NCBI GenBank assembly: GCA_024226515.1 | Contig: JAAELQ010000232.1 | Span: 1-64,000 of the forward strand | Length of the DNA: 64,000 nt | Source of the DNA: a bacterium | Lineage (GTDB): Bacteria > Acidobacteriota > Polarisedimenticolia > Polarisedimenticolales > Polarisedimenticolaceae | Reading direction: 5' to 3' | Part shown: in pieces, positions 7,674 to 16,466 of the stretch | Layout: each line of letters opens with the position of its first letter | Numbering within the stretch: the stretch's first letter is position 1 | The notes under the pieces: generated by a model | The model's input: the letters and a program-made list of their open reading frames with translations, nothing else | The model's database searches: none | Told to the model about the DNA's origin: nothing | Position numbers and translations under genes: made by a program

Positions 7674-8543
7674 ATGACTCCCGCGGGAAAGTGGATCCTC
7701 GGTTGTTCTCTCGGCTGCGGCGTGTTCGTCGTGCTGATCGTCGTCGCCGTGATCGGCGGCAGCGCCTGGGTGTTGAAGGACATGACCGGCGATCTCGAGG
7801 CGGCCGTCGAGTCGCGCGAGGCGCTCGAAGCGCAGATGGGCACGATCGCGGACTACGTGCCGCCCGCGACCGGGGCGCTCCCCGCCGATCGGGTCGAGAC
7901 GTTCCTCGCCGTGCGCGGGGCGATCGCCGAGCCGCGCCGCGAGCTGGCCGAGGTGTTCGAGAAGCTCAACGTCGACCCCGAGAAGGTGAAGCATCTCGAA
8001 CACGAGGGTGGCGCTGCCGGCGCGAAGTTCGCGTGGCACATGATCAAGAACGGCTTCTCGTTGCCCTCGGCCATGGGTGGGTTCTTCGACGCCCGCAACG
8101 CAGCGTTGCTCGAGCACGGCATGGGACTCGGCGAGTACACCTGGGTCTACTCGATGGCCTACTTCGCCGCCCTCGAGCATCCCGTCGGCGAGGCGTCGCC
8201 GTTATCGGACGTGCAGACCAGCGAGGGCCGCCACGTCAGGGTCACCTCGGACCTGTTCGACCGCGAGACCTCCAGCCGCGTCCGCGACGACCTGCTCGGC
8301 ATGCTGCGCCGCACGCGCGAGGCCTCGGCGGACGAGTCCTGGCGGCTGACGCTGGACACCGAGATCGAGCGGATGGAGTCCGACCCCGATCGCATGCCGT
8401 GGCAGGACGGCCTGCCCGACTCGATCGCCGAATCGCTGCGACCGTTCCTCGAGCGGCTCGACGCCGACTTCGACGAGATGACGCACGGCATCGACCTCGC
8501 CGTGCAGCACAAGACCGGAAACATGAGTTACACGTTGCGCTGA
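7674..8543 (+). CDS. membrane-anchored protein of unknown function
   Basis: A protein of 289 residues that I do not recognise. One transmembrane helix near residues 8-33 ('GCGVFVVLIVVAVIGGSAW') is preceded by a short basic segment, so it is probably anchored with its bulk outside the cytoplasm. The rest is predicted mostly helical and rich in Glu, Arg and Ala, with 'REALEAQMGTIADYVPP' and 'PRRELAEVFEKLNVDPEKV' typical of amphipathic helices. No catalytic motif stands out. The ATG at 7674 was chosen over 7665 because a -10-like motif overlaps the upstream codon. It converges on the threonine aldolase gene, so there is no operon partner in the window. Confidence 0.75.
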   Translation: MTPAGKWILGCSLGCGVFVVLIVVAVIGGSAWVLKDMTGDLEAAVESREALEAQMGTIADYVPPATGALPADRVETFLAVRGAIAEPRRELAEVFEKLNVDPEKVKHLEHEGGAAGAKFAWHMIKNGFSLPSAMGGFFDARNAALLEHGMGLGEYTWVYSMAYFAALEHPVGEASPLSDVQTSEGRHVRVTSDLFDRETSSRVRDDLLGMLRRTREASADESWRLTLDTEIERMESDPDRMPWQDGLPDSIAESLRPFLERLDADFDEMTHGIDLAVQHKTGNMSYTLR

Positions 8544-8569
8544 TTCGCGCTCCGTGCCCGACGGACGCG

Positions 8570-9616
8570 TCAGCGGTTATCGAGGATCGCGCCGACGGCG
8601 CCGACCAGCGCGCGAACCTCGTTCTTGCCCAGCCAGTAGTGCGTCACTGCGCGGCACAGGTTGCCGGGGTACGTGCTCATCCCGATCCCGTAGTCGGCCT
8701 GTAGCCGTCGGCCGAGCTCTTCGGGAGTGAGTCCCGTCGACGCGTCCAGCTCGAAGTGCACGATGTTCGTTTGCACACGGCTCGGCTCGACACGGACACC
8801 CTTCAGTCCGCTCAGCTCCTCGGCGAGCAGACGCGCGTTCTCGTGATCCTCGGCCAGCCGCGAGATCATCGACTCCAGCGCGATCACGCCGGCCGCCGCC
8901 AGCACACCCGCCTGCCGCATGCCGCCGCCGAGTCGCTTGCGCGCGCGCCGCGCCTCGGCGACGAACTCGTTCGATCCGCACAGGACCGAGCCGACCGGCG
9001 CGCACAGTCCCTTGCTCAGGCAGAACGTCACCGAGTCGACGTCCGCCGTCAGCTTCGACGCATCGATGCCCTGCGCCACCGCCGCATTGAACAGCCGCGC
9101 GCCGTCGAGGTGGACGGCGAGGCCGTGGCGCTCGGCGATCTCGCGCATCGCTGCGAAGTACTCCGGGGGCAACGCCGTCCCGCCGCATCCGCCGAAGGTG
9201 TTCTCGACCAGGAGCAGCCGCGTGCGCGGCAGGTGCGGATCGTCCTCGCGCACCGCGCCCTCCACGGCGTCGAGGTCCATGCGGCCGTCGTCGTCGTTCT
9301 CCAGCGTGTGCGGCATCACGCCGCCCAGCGAGGCCATGCCGCCCGCCTCCCACTGGAAGACGTGCGACTCGCGCCCCAGGATCGCCTCGTCGCCGCGCCC
9401 GGCGTGCACCAGCGTTGCCGCGAGGTTGCCCATCGTTCCACTGGCGACGAACAGGCCGGCTTCTTTCCCGACGCGCTCCGCGGCCAGGTCTTCCAGCCGG
9501 CGGACGGTCGGGTCTTCCTCGTAGACGTCGTCGCCGACCCGTGCGTGCGCCATCGCCTCGCGCATCGCGGGCGTGGGCCAGCTCACGGTGTCCGAGCGGA
9601 AGTCGATTCGATCCAT
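8570..9616 (-). CDS. ltaE: low-specificity L-threonine aldolase
   Basis: A PLP-dependent fold-type I enzyme of 348 residues that splits L-threonine or L-allo-threonine into glycine and acetaldehyde. The N-terminal signature is 'IDFRSDTVSWPTPAMREAM'. The PLP-ring aspartate is D171 ('VHLDGAR') and the Schiff-base lysine is K202 in 'CLSKGLCAPVGS'. The ATG at 9616 follows a strong ribosome site (GGAGGGGAGG), while the 20 additional upstream codons are non-homologous. A perfect TATAAT at 9675-9680 on the same strand lies ~60 bp upstream, so it is probably transcribed on its own although the protease gene ends just before it on the same strand. Confidence 0.94.
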   Translation of the reverse strand: MDRIDFRSDTVSWPTPAMREAMAHARVGDDVYEEDPTVRRLEDLAAERVGKEAGLFVASGTMGNLAATLVHAGRGDEAILGRESHVFQWEAGGMASLGGVMPHTLENDDDGRMDLDAVEGAVREDDPHLPRTRLLLVENTFGGCGGTALPPEYFAAMREIAERHGLAVHLDGARLFNAAVAQGIDASKLTADVDSVTFCLSKGLCAPVGSVLCGSNEFVAEARRARKRLGGGMRQAGVLAAAGVIALESMISRLAEDHENARLLAEELSGLKGVRVEPSRVQTNIVHFELDASTGLTPEELGRRLQADYGIGMSTYPGNLCRAVTHYWLGKNEVRALVGAVGAILDNR

Positions 9617-9674
9617 GGCGCCTCCCCTCCTTCGCTGCCGAACGCAGCTTCGGAGGACGCGTGTCGGCGCCGGC

Positions 9675-9680
9675 ATTATA
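9675..9680 (-). promoter_or_regulatory. -10 box TATAAT upstream of threonine aldolase
   Basis: A consensus TATAAT on the minus strand, 58 bp upstream of the ltaE ATG and 5 bp past the stop of the upstream protease gene. The -35 position shows no good match. Confidence 0.5.
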
Positions 9681-9685
9681 GGGTC

Positions 9686-12532
9686 CTACTCCGGCCCGCC
9701 GCTGTTCTCCGCGCGCACCAGGTAGTACGAGACGCCCGGCGCGGCCAGCGCGTCCACGTCGGCAAACGTCGTCGCCGTCGCCGAGCCGATCTCGGAGAAC
9801 GCGCCCTGAGCCGACACGTCATGATCGACGCGATACAGCGTGGCCGGGTCGTGCCCGCCGTCGACCGGCGGCGCGCTCCAGGACAGCACGACGTGTCCGC
9901 CCGGATCGGCGGCGGCGAGCAGCGTGTTGCCGACCGGGTTGGGGGCCAGCGCGGACGGCGGGGTCCAGCTCTCGCAGACCGCCTCGACGCCACGAATGCG
10001 GACCTCGTCGACCGCGGCCTCGACCGGGCCGTCGCCGCCGAAGTCGGAGGCGCTGAACCGCAGCTGCATGTCGGCGGTCGGTGACAGCGCCGGCAGCAGG
10101 TTGAACTCGCGCGTGTACCAGCCGCCGAAGACGATGTTGCGCGTTTCGAGCGTCGTCCAGCTTTGACCGCCGTCGTTCGTCACCTCCACGCGAAACTCGT
10201 CCGACGGGATGCTGTTCGCGCCGTAGTACCAGCCGTCGTAGCGCAGCTCGAGTCGCAACAGGTTCGGCGAGCCGAACGTCGGCGAGGTCAACGACACGCT
10301 GCCGCCGTCGACGTCGTTGGCGTTGACGTTGAACAGCGAGCCGCCGTTTCCGGTGACGAAGCAGTGCGTGCCGGGGTCCGGCGTGGTGTCGTCCCCCGGG
10401 TTGGCCTGGCGCTGGGAGAAGTCCTGCGACGGGATCGGGTCCTCGCGCACCCAGAAGCCGGCAGTCGCCGTGCCGTTGTCGGTGGTCCAGCCCGGGTCGG
10501 TTTCGAAGTCGACGTCGAAGTACGTGACCTGCGACGCGGCTCCGACGCCGACGTCGAACGTGGTCAGGTGCGTTTCGCCGTTGAAGCGCAGCTCGAGATC
10601 GAACGTGATGGCGTCGGCGCAGGTGCCGGGGTCGACGGTGAACGAGAAGTGCGGGGCGAGGCTCTCGACCGAGCCGGTCGCCGGAACCGTCGGGAATCCG
10701 CCGACGTGGTTGTGCACCTCGACGCCGGGAGTCGTCGTCGACAGGATCGCGGAGACCCCGCCGACCGCCGTGGTCTCGGTGATGTTGCGCACGACGATCT
10801 TCATCGTGACGCTCTCGCCGGGATCGAGGCCCAGGTCGGCGTTGCCGCCTGCCGTGTCGTCGATCGAGTACGAGTCGAAGAAGATGTCCGACTGCACGCG
10901 CACGACGGCGTCGTAGGCGCGAACCATTCCGGTGCCGAAGTCGTTGTTCTTGCCGGGATCGCCGCGATGCTGGGCCGTCAGCATGATCGCCTCGGCCAGC
11001 GTGCGCGGAGTCGCCTCCGGGCTGGCCTGCAGCATCAGCGCCATCGTGCCCGCGATGTTCGGCGTCGCGGCGGACGTGCCGGAGAACGTGCAGTAGCCGC
11101 CTCCCGTGCAGGTGGCCGTCGTGCCGTTGCCGTACGCGGCGATGTCGGGCTTCAGCAGGCCCATCTGCGCGTTGTTCTCGTAAGGATAGTCCTCGTACTC
11201 CGGCGGATTGACGTAGGGGTAGGTCGGGTCGGTGTTGGCCTGGATGTCCTCCCACGCGTTGGGACCGCGCGAGGAGGAAGACACGAGGTCGTCGCTCGAC
11301 ACTTCGACGTTGGCCACGGCCAGCGTCGACGAGATGTCGCCGATCAGCAGCTGATCCGGGTGCAGCCACGGCGGCGGGCTGCTGGCCGGAGCCGATACGT
11401 TGTACGGCACCGGCCGCAACGAGCTGCCGCCGTCGTTGCCGGCGGCGTTGGCACGGATCACTCCCGCGGCCAGCTCGGTGTCCATCTGTCGGCGGAAGGC
11501 CTCCTGGTCCGGGTCCTCGGTGAAGGGCCAGATGTAGGACATCGTGATGATGTCGGCGCCGTTGTCGATGGCGTAGTCGCTGGACTCCCACGCGATCGAG
11601 TCCGGCGTGCCGCACGTGATGTCGAGCACCATCATCTCGACGTCGGGCGCCATGCCGGTCACGGTGCCGTCGGTCCCGTCGCCCGCCAGATTGCCCCCGA
11701 CCTGTGTGCCGTGCTGACCGGGCTCGGGCTCGTTGTCGTCGTTGCAGTAGTCCCAACCCCACGTGTCGTCGATGTAGCCGTTGGCGTCGTCGTCGGTCCC
11801 GTTGTCCGGTATCTCGTCGAGGTTGGTCCAGATGTGATCCGCCAGATCGGGGTGCGTGCGGTCCATGCCGCTGTCGATGACGGCGACGATCACGCCGGCG
11901 CCGGTGTAACCCAGGTCGTCCCACACCTGCTTGCCGCCCATCGAGATCACCTCGGGCGCCACGTCGGCGTTCGGGTTGGGCCCGGACGTGTCGCCTCCGG
12001 TCGGTCCGGTGGCCGAGATGCCTCCGGCGAACGACTCGCCCGTGGCGTCGGTGAACGCACCCGGACGACGAATCCGGTGCGCGTCGGGGCGCTCGGCCGG
12101 CCGGCCGCCGCTGCCGTCGAGGAACAGCCGGCGCACTCCGGGGACGTTGGCCAGGCGCTCGATCACGTGCGGCCGCGCGCGTAGCGCGACCCCGTTGATC
12201 CCCCACAGCACGCGCACGCGGCCGGCGTCGTCACCCGCGGCCTCGAGGATCTCGTGGACCGGCGTCTGGGTCTCGGCTGCCAGCGTCTTCATTCGCGCCA
12301 CCGTGTGCTTGCGTCGGTCCTTGCGATTGAGACCGCGCACTTCCGCCAGCAACGAGTCGCCCCGCGGGTACTCGTCCATCAACACGACGATGGGCACGTA
12401 GTCATCCGCGCCGGCGGAGTGCAGACGCTCCGCGAGCGTCGGGGCGATCTCGGCCGCGCCGGCGGCGCTCGCCGTGAGTAGTCCCGCGATCAGGACGAGG
12501 ACGAGTTGTCGATTCCACAGGATCATGGCCAC
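9686..12532 (-). CDS. exported subtilisin-like (S8) serine protease with C-terminal accessory domains
   Basis: A protein of 948 residues. A signal peptide (residues 1-27, ending 'ASAAGAAE') is followed by an I9-like propeptide region (~45-140). The S8 catalytic domain spans ~195-540: Asp D220 ('VIVAVIDSGMDRTHPDL'), His H274 ('GQHGTQVGG'), oxyanion Asn N366 ('NAAGNDGG') and Ser S487 ('SGTSAATPNIAG'). Then come a beta-rich domain, a MAM/jelly-roll-like domain from ~690 ('DVDFETDPGWTT') and a terminal FN3-like domain ending 'SYYLVRAENSGGPE'. It should be secreted as a zymogen. The FN3-like ending is a shorter version of one found on three other exported proteins here. A second in-frame ATG two codons downstream could be the start. 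It is divergent from the PKD-protein gene across 280 bp. Confidence 0.92.
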   Translation of the reverse strand: MAMILWNRQLVLVLIAGLLTASAAGAAEIAPTLAERLHSAGADDYVPIVVLMDEYPRGDSLLAEVRGLNRKDRRKHTVARMKTLAAETQTPVHEILEAAGDDAGRVRVLWGINGVALRARPHVIERLANVPGVRRLFLDGSGGRPAERPDAHRIRRPGAFTDATGESFAGGISATGPTGGDTSGPNPNADVAPEVISMGGKQVWDDLGYTGAGVIVAVIDSGMDRTHPDLADHIWTNLDEIPDNGTDDDANGYIDDTWGWDYCNDDNEPEPGQHGTQVGGNLAGDGTDGTVTGMAPDVEMMVLDITCGTPDSIAWESSDYAIDNGADIITMSYIWPFTEDPDQEAFRRQMDTELAAGVIRANAAGNDGGSSLRPVPYNVSAPASSPPPWLHPDQLLIGDISSTLAVANVEVSSDDLVSSSSRGPNAWEDIQANTDPTYPYVNPPEYEDYPYENNAQMGLLKPDIAAYGNGTTATCTGGGYCTFSGTSAATPNIAGTMALMLQASPEATPRTLAEAIMLTAQHRGDPGKNNDFGTGMVRAYDAVVRVQSDIFFDSYSIDDTAGGNADLGLDPGESVTMKIVVRNITETTAVGGVSAILSTTTPGVEVHNHVGGFPTVPATGSVESLAPHFSFTVDPGTCADAITFDLELRFNGETHLTTFDVGVGAASQVTYFDVDFETDPGWTTDNGTATAGFWVREDPIPSQDFSQRQANPGDDTTPDPGTHCFVTGNGGSLFNVNANDVDGGSVSLTSPTFGSPNLLRLELRYDGWYYGANSIPSDEFRVEVTNDGGQSWTTLETRNIVFGGWYTREFNLLPALSPTADMQLRFSASDFGGDGPVEAAVDEVRIRGVEAVCESWTPPSALAPNPVGNTLLAAADPGGHVVLSWSAPPVDGGHDPATLYRVDHDVSAQGAFSEIGSATATTFADVDALAAPGVSYYLVRAENSGGPE

Positions 12533-12614
12533 GAGACATACCTCTTCATGGACTTTGGGGGGAGAACGCGGTCCGCCTTCTTCTTATATCCCCATCTCGC
12601 GCACGCGGGTATCG

Positions 12615-12644
12615 GGGAAAACCCGGGTTTCGTCCGGTTTTCCC
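12615..12644. promoter_or_regulatory. nested inverted repeat, candidate operator between divergent secreted-protein genes
   Basis: GGGAAAACC (12615-12623) and GGTTTTCCC (12636-12644) form perfect 9-bp inverted arms, and a second palindrome AAACCCGGGTTT (12619-12630) overlaps the left arm. The site sits between the divergent S8 protease and PKD-protein genes, upstream of a TATAAG at 12583-12588 (minus) and of the TTGACG promoter at 12735 (plus). It could serve a regulator of both genes. Confidence 0.4.
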
Positions 12645-12734
12645 TGTAGGTCGCTTCCGCGATCGAGCTGAATCGGCTGCGGACTCTTCCACCAGGTCCG
12701 GTTTTTTCGAGCCCCCGGGTCCGACTCCTCGTCA

Positions 12735-12763
12735 TTGACGCTGCCCCCCCTTCCCCGTACGCT
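12735..12763 (+). promoter_or_regulatory. sigma70-like promoter for the PKD-domain protein
   Basis: TTGACG (12735-12740), 17-bp spacer, TACGCT (12758-12763), about 50 bp upstream of the ATG at 12813. The same geometry recurs before trpS and the second S8 protease. Confidence 0.5.
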
Positions 12764-12812
12764 CCCTGCAAGTCCCGTGTCGTGACCCTGCGGCCGGGCG
12801 CAGGGGGTGCCC

Positions 12813-15800
12813 ATGATCGGCAAGAAGTCCTTCTTGATGTTTGCGTGTGCGGTCTGTGTCCTGGCGATCTTCGTCTCGGCCGCGAGCGCCGAAGATCCCG
12901 AGGTCTACTTCGCACCGGATGTACCGGGTCAGTTCGACGCCATCACGAAGCGCGCGGAGGCGCTCGGCTTCGGGATCGGCGACTCGATCAACCCGGACCT
13001 CTGCCGGCACTACCAGGGCCTCGCGCGCAATCCCGGCCCCGGGACGCCCTACCTCTTCCTGTCGAAGAGCGGCAACAAGCCCGCCTCGGTGCCCGCCTGC
13101 CTGCAGACCTGCGACGTGGGCGGAGTCCCCGTGCCGTGCACTTCGGTCGGAGACGGACCCGGGCAACTGCTCGTCATTCGCATGGGATCGCGCAACGCGT
13201 CGGGAGAGCGGCTGCGCTCGAACCGCCTCGTGCGCGACGAGGAGACCTCGTCATCGCCGCCCAGCTCACTCGATCGCGTCGTGACGTCGATCACGTTCGG
13301 CCAGGACGGATGGCCTGACTACGGGCACCCGGGCGGCATGCAGATCGTCGGTGACATCCTCGTCGTTCCGCTGGAGACGCCGTACTCCGGAGGACCGGGC
13401 AACCTCGTCATGTTCGTCGACATCTCGCAACCCGAGATCCCGGAGTTGATCGGTACGTTCGAGCCTTTCGCCGGAGCGCAGGGCACGTCTGCGTTCAAGG
13501 CGGGCCTGGCGGGCATCATCACCGAGTCGACCGGGCACTACCTGATGCTGCTGACCGGCAACGAGAACAAGGAGGTCCGCGTCTATCGCTCGCTGACCAC
13601 GGACATCGCAACCGATCCGGACGGCTGGGAGCTGCTCGACGTGTGGAGCGCGAGCGGGGACATCCTCAGCTTGACCCAGGACGAGCTCGACCTGGGACAG
13701 GTCTGGCCCGTCGGGGGCGGAGCGCACCAGGCGATCAACTTCGTGCGCGAGGGCGGGCCGAACGGCCAGCTGTACATGATCGGCGGCCGCGACACGAACG
13801 GTGGCCTGCCGTTCGGCGACGACAAGTTCGACCTGTACCGCGTCGAGTGGCAGGGCAGCCAGTTCAAGCCGGTGCACGTGGACACGCGGCACCTCGAGGC
13901 CACACCCAGCTCCGAGGACTCGCCGTTGTTCAACGACAACCTGGCCAGCTTCGCGGCGGGCGTCGCGGCGTACGTCAGCCCGTCCGGCAACCTGATCCTG
14001 TACGCGACCGAGCACGACAACGACGGCCCGCAGGTCAACGGCGTTCACACGATCAAGGGCACGGAGTTTCGCACGATCGACATGGCGTGGGGCGACAGCG
14101 CGAGCTACCGGCCGGCCGTTCATCCCGGTGGGCCATACCAGGTTCCGGAGGGCAGTGCGATCGGTCTGTTCGCCGGCGCGACGGTGGCGGCGACCAAGGC
14201 CTGGGTGCAACTGTGGGCCGACCCGGACTACGACGACCGCTACATCGTGGCCGACTATCCCGATCGCTTCCTCGACGACTTCGACGACTTCAAGGACCTC
14301 GACGACGCGGAGGCCAACCCGTTCGCCTCCGGCTTCTCCGACCAGGCCAGCTCGGCGCGTTGGTTCGCGCCCGTCGGCTGCACGATCCAACTGAACGACG
14401 ACGACATCGAGGGTGGGGACGACCCCGGGTCGCGGATCCTGACGTTGAACGGGACCGGTTCGCCGGAGCGTTTCGACGACCTCGACGACGTCGAGTTCCC
14501 GGGTGGCGGTGACGCGGACGACGAGCTGACCTCGTTGCAGTTCCACGCCAATTGCGACGCGTACTACGGCGCGGTGATGAGCCTCGCCTGGGACCTCGAT
14601 CGCAACGGCTCGTTCGAGACGCCGGGCAACAGCCCGGCCCTGGACGCGACGCTGCTCGACGGCCCCCTCTCGCTGTTGATTCCGGTCCGCGCACGACACC
14701 CGCTGGATTCGACCGCGGCCGGGACGAGCCCGACGACCTACGTCCCGGTCGAGGTGACCAACGTGCCGCCGCAGCTACGCGACGTCATCGTCGGCAGCGT
14801 GCCCGAGAACGGCATCGCCTCGCTCGAGGCCGAGATCGTCGATCCCGCCCCGGCGGATTCCTTCGAGGTCACGATCGACTGGAAGGACGGGCCGTTGACG
14901 GTCCTGAACCTGCCCGCGGGGACGACCTCGTTCTCGGCCACGCACCGGTATCCGGACGACAACCCCACGGGGACGCCTGCCGACGAATACGCGATCGATG
15001 TCGTGGTCGTCGACGACGACGGTGGCGCGGACGACGAGACCGTCGTCTCGACCGTCAGCAACCTGCCGCCCGTCGTGGACGCCGGCGCCGCGTGCGAACG
15101 CATCGACGAGGGCGACACTTGGAGTCGTTCGGGTTCGTTCACGGACGTCGGGACGCAGGACACGCACGTGGCGACGGTCGATTACGATGACGGCGCCGGT
15201 CCCGAGCCGCTGCCGTTGGCGGCGGGCAAGACGTTCGAGCTGGCGCACACCTACGACGACGACGGCGTGTTCGACGTGAGCGTCACGCTGATCGACGACG
15301 ACACAGGAGTCGGCACCGACGTGCCGCAGGTTCGCGTGACGAACCTCGACCCGTTCTTCTCGATTCAGGGTTCGCAGTTCGTCGAGGGCGCGCTGCGGCA
15401 CGAGACCGACGTCCTGCTCGTGCCCGACGCGACGCTTCCGATCCAGCTACTGCTGCCGAGTATCGTCAGTCCGCAGTCGGGCCTGGACGCCCTGGACGTG
15501 CAGCCGAACGGCGACATCCTGTTCAGCACTCGCACCAGCGGCGTGATCTTCACACCGGGTGGTCTGACGATCCTGGCGCCGGGCAAGCTCTACCGCCGCT
15601 CGGCGGGCGACGACTCGATCGCTGCCGTGCCCGACTTCACGGTCGCGCTGCAGAACGTCGACGCGATCGACGAGCTGGCCGACGGCACCTACGCCTTCAG
15701 CACGGCGGGCAACCAGATCGTCTTTGCCGCCGGAGCCGCGGTCCTGCTGAATCAGGCCAACGTCTATCGCTTCGATCCGGCCGACGGCAGCATCACACTG

Positions 15801-16070
15801 TTCTGGAATACCGCGGCCGCGGGAGTACCGACACTGGACATGGTCGACGTGCTGGCGGGCGGCCGCCTCCTGTTCTCGACCTCGGCTACGCACTTCGCCT
15901 TCCTCGGCGGGGCGCCGACGCTGCTCCTCGCGGGGAACATCTACCGCTTCGATCCGCAGACCGGCGCACTGGAACTGATCTTCGACGGGTCGAGCCGCGG
16001 CCTCGCCGGCAACCTGGACGCGGGAAGCGTGGGCTCTGCCGACGGAGAGTTCCCCGAGACTTGCAACTAG
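12813..16070 (+). CDS. large exported PKD-domain protein with C-terminal ~58-residue repeats
   Basis: A protein of 1085 residues that I do not recognise as a whole. The ATG at 12813 follows AGGGGG and begins a clear signal peptide (cleavage likely after 'AASA'). Residues ~120-450 look beta-propeller-like, with strands such as 'GNLVMFVDISQPEIPEL'. Residues ~640-850 hold two PKD/Ig-like domains with acidic, calcium-site-like loops ('VVVVDDDGGADDE', 'TYDDDGVFDVSVTLIDDD'). Residues ~890-1085 are three tandem repeats of ~58 residues plus a partial fourth. Each repeat opens with L/V-D-A/M-L/I/V-D, then F-S-T and I/L/V-Y-R. The same repeat array ends the protein at 19671-22835. No catalytic motif was seen; an extracellular or surface binding role is inferred. 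Confidence 0.85.
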   Translation: MIGKKSFLMFACAVCVLAIFVSAASAEDPEVYFAPDVPGQFDAITKRAEALGFGIGDSINPDLCRHYQGLARNPGPGTPYLFLSKSGNKPASVPACLQTCDVGGVPVPCTSVGDGPGQLLVIRMGSRNASGERLRSNRLVRDEETSSSPPSSLDRVVTSITFGQDGWPDYGHPGGMQIVGDILVVPLETPYSGGPGNLVMFVDISQPEIPELIGTFEPFAGAQGTSAFKAGLAGIITESTGHYLMLLTGNENKEVRVYRSLTTDIATDPDGWELLDVWSASGDILSLTQDELDLGQVWPVGGGAHQAINFVREGGPNGQLYMIGGRDTNGGLPFGDDKFDLYRVEWQGSQFKPVHVDTRHLEATPSSEDSPLFNDNLASFAAGVAAYVSPSGNLILYATEHDNDGPQVNGVHTIKGTEFRTIDMAWGDSASYRPAVHPGGPYQVPEGSAIGLFAGATVAATKAWVQLWADPDYDDRYIVADYPDRFLDDFDDFKDLDDAEANPFASGFSDQASSARWFAPVGCTIQLNDDDIEGGDDPGSRILTLNGTGSPERFDDLDDVEFPGGGDADDELTSLQFHANCDAYYGAVMSLAWDLDRNGSFETPGNSPALDATLLDGPLSLLIPVRARHPLDSTAAGTSPTTYVPVEVTNVPPQLRDVIVGSVPENGIASLEAEIVDPAPADSFEVTIDWKDGPLTVLNLPAGTTSFSATHRYPDDNPTGTPADEYAIDVVVVDDDGGADDETVVSTVSNLPPVVDAGAACERIDEGDTWSRSGSFTDVGTQDTHVATVDYDDGAGPEPLPLAAGKTFELAHTYDDDGVFDVSVTLIDDDTGVGTDVPQVRVTNLDPFFSIQGSQFVEGALRHETDVLLVPDATLPIQLLLPSIVSPQSGLDALDVQPNGDILFSTRTSGVIFTPGGLTILAPGKLYRRSAGDDSIAAVPDFTVALQNVDAIDELADGTYAFSTAGNQIVFAAGAAVLLNQANVYRFDPADGSITLFWNTAAAGVPTLDMVDVLAGGRLLFSTSATHFAFLGGAPTLLLAGNIYRFDPQTGALELIFDGSSRGLAGNLDAGSVGSADGEFPETCN
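15483..16067 (+). repeat. C-terminal three-repeat domain, copy A
   Basis: Protein-level tandem repeats at the end of the PKD-domain protein. Repeat units start at 'LDALDVQPNGDILFST', 'VDAIDELADGTYAFST' and 'LDMVDVLAGGRLLFST', with a truncated unit 'LDAGSVG' near the end. Each unit continues with a hydrophobic strand, a glycine turn and 'IYRFD'-type strand. The pattern suggests beta-propeller blades or stacked beta units. Confidence 0.75.
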
Positions 16071-16297
16071 CGTCGCGTCAGCCCGCGGAGGACGCGCGCC
16101 GCGGCGAACCAGAAGCTGTCGCCGTAGCGATAGGCCAGCACCCCGCATACCAGCGGTAGGACGAAGACGAGAGCCACGAACAGGGTCTCGTTCGTCAACT
16201 TGCCCGACATGAGCATGCCGAACGCGACGAGGAATCCGAACACTCCACCGCAGCCCAGGCGGAGTCGCGCTTCGGTCGGATCGGGTCGGTTGGACAC
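16067..16297 (-). CDS. small two-helix membrane protein
   Basis: A protein of 76 residues starting at a GTG (16297); the frame runs on upstream into the REP palindrome, which cannot be native coding sequence. Two hydrophobic segments, 'CGGVFGFLVAFGMLMSG' and 'TLFVALVFVLPLVCGVLAYR', are separated by a short polar turn, and the tail is basic. This fits a small inner-membrane protein of unknown role. Its stop codon shares the CTAG at 16067-16070 with the convergent PKD-protein gene. The upstream ribosome site is weak, and the coding call rests on the membrane-protein pattern. Confidence 0.5.
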   Translation of the reverse strand: MSNRPDPTEARLRLGCGGVFGFLVAFGMLMSGKLTNETLFVALVFVLPLVCGVLAYRYGDSFWFAAARVLRGLTRR

Positions 16298-16349
16298 CCG
16301 GTCAACGTGGTGTCCTTCGCCCCGACGGGCAAGTCCCCTCCTAACCAGA

Positions 16350-16399
16350 GGGGTCAGACTGTGCATTGTGCATTTCACAACTATGCACAGTCTGACCCT
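16350..16399 (+). repeat. REP palindrome, copy 1
   Basis: A perfect 16-bp inverted repeat with left arm 16351-16366 (GGGTCAGACTGTGCAT), right arm 16383-16398 and a 16-nt loop. The left side carries one extra G. It marks the left end of the REP/RAYT unit and lies 68 bp before the transposase ATG. Confidence 0.95.
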
Positions 16400-16466
16400 T
16401 TCGTGAAACTCGCTGTTCTCGTGCTAGGTTCGGGGAGTCCTCGCCTCCTGGAAGCAGGGTGGCTGT

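Noticed and set aside
16297..16378. Upstream extension of the small membrane protein to an ATG at 16378
   Set aside because: The extension would be encoded by the REP palindrome, a mobile sequence, so the GTG at 16297 is more plausible.
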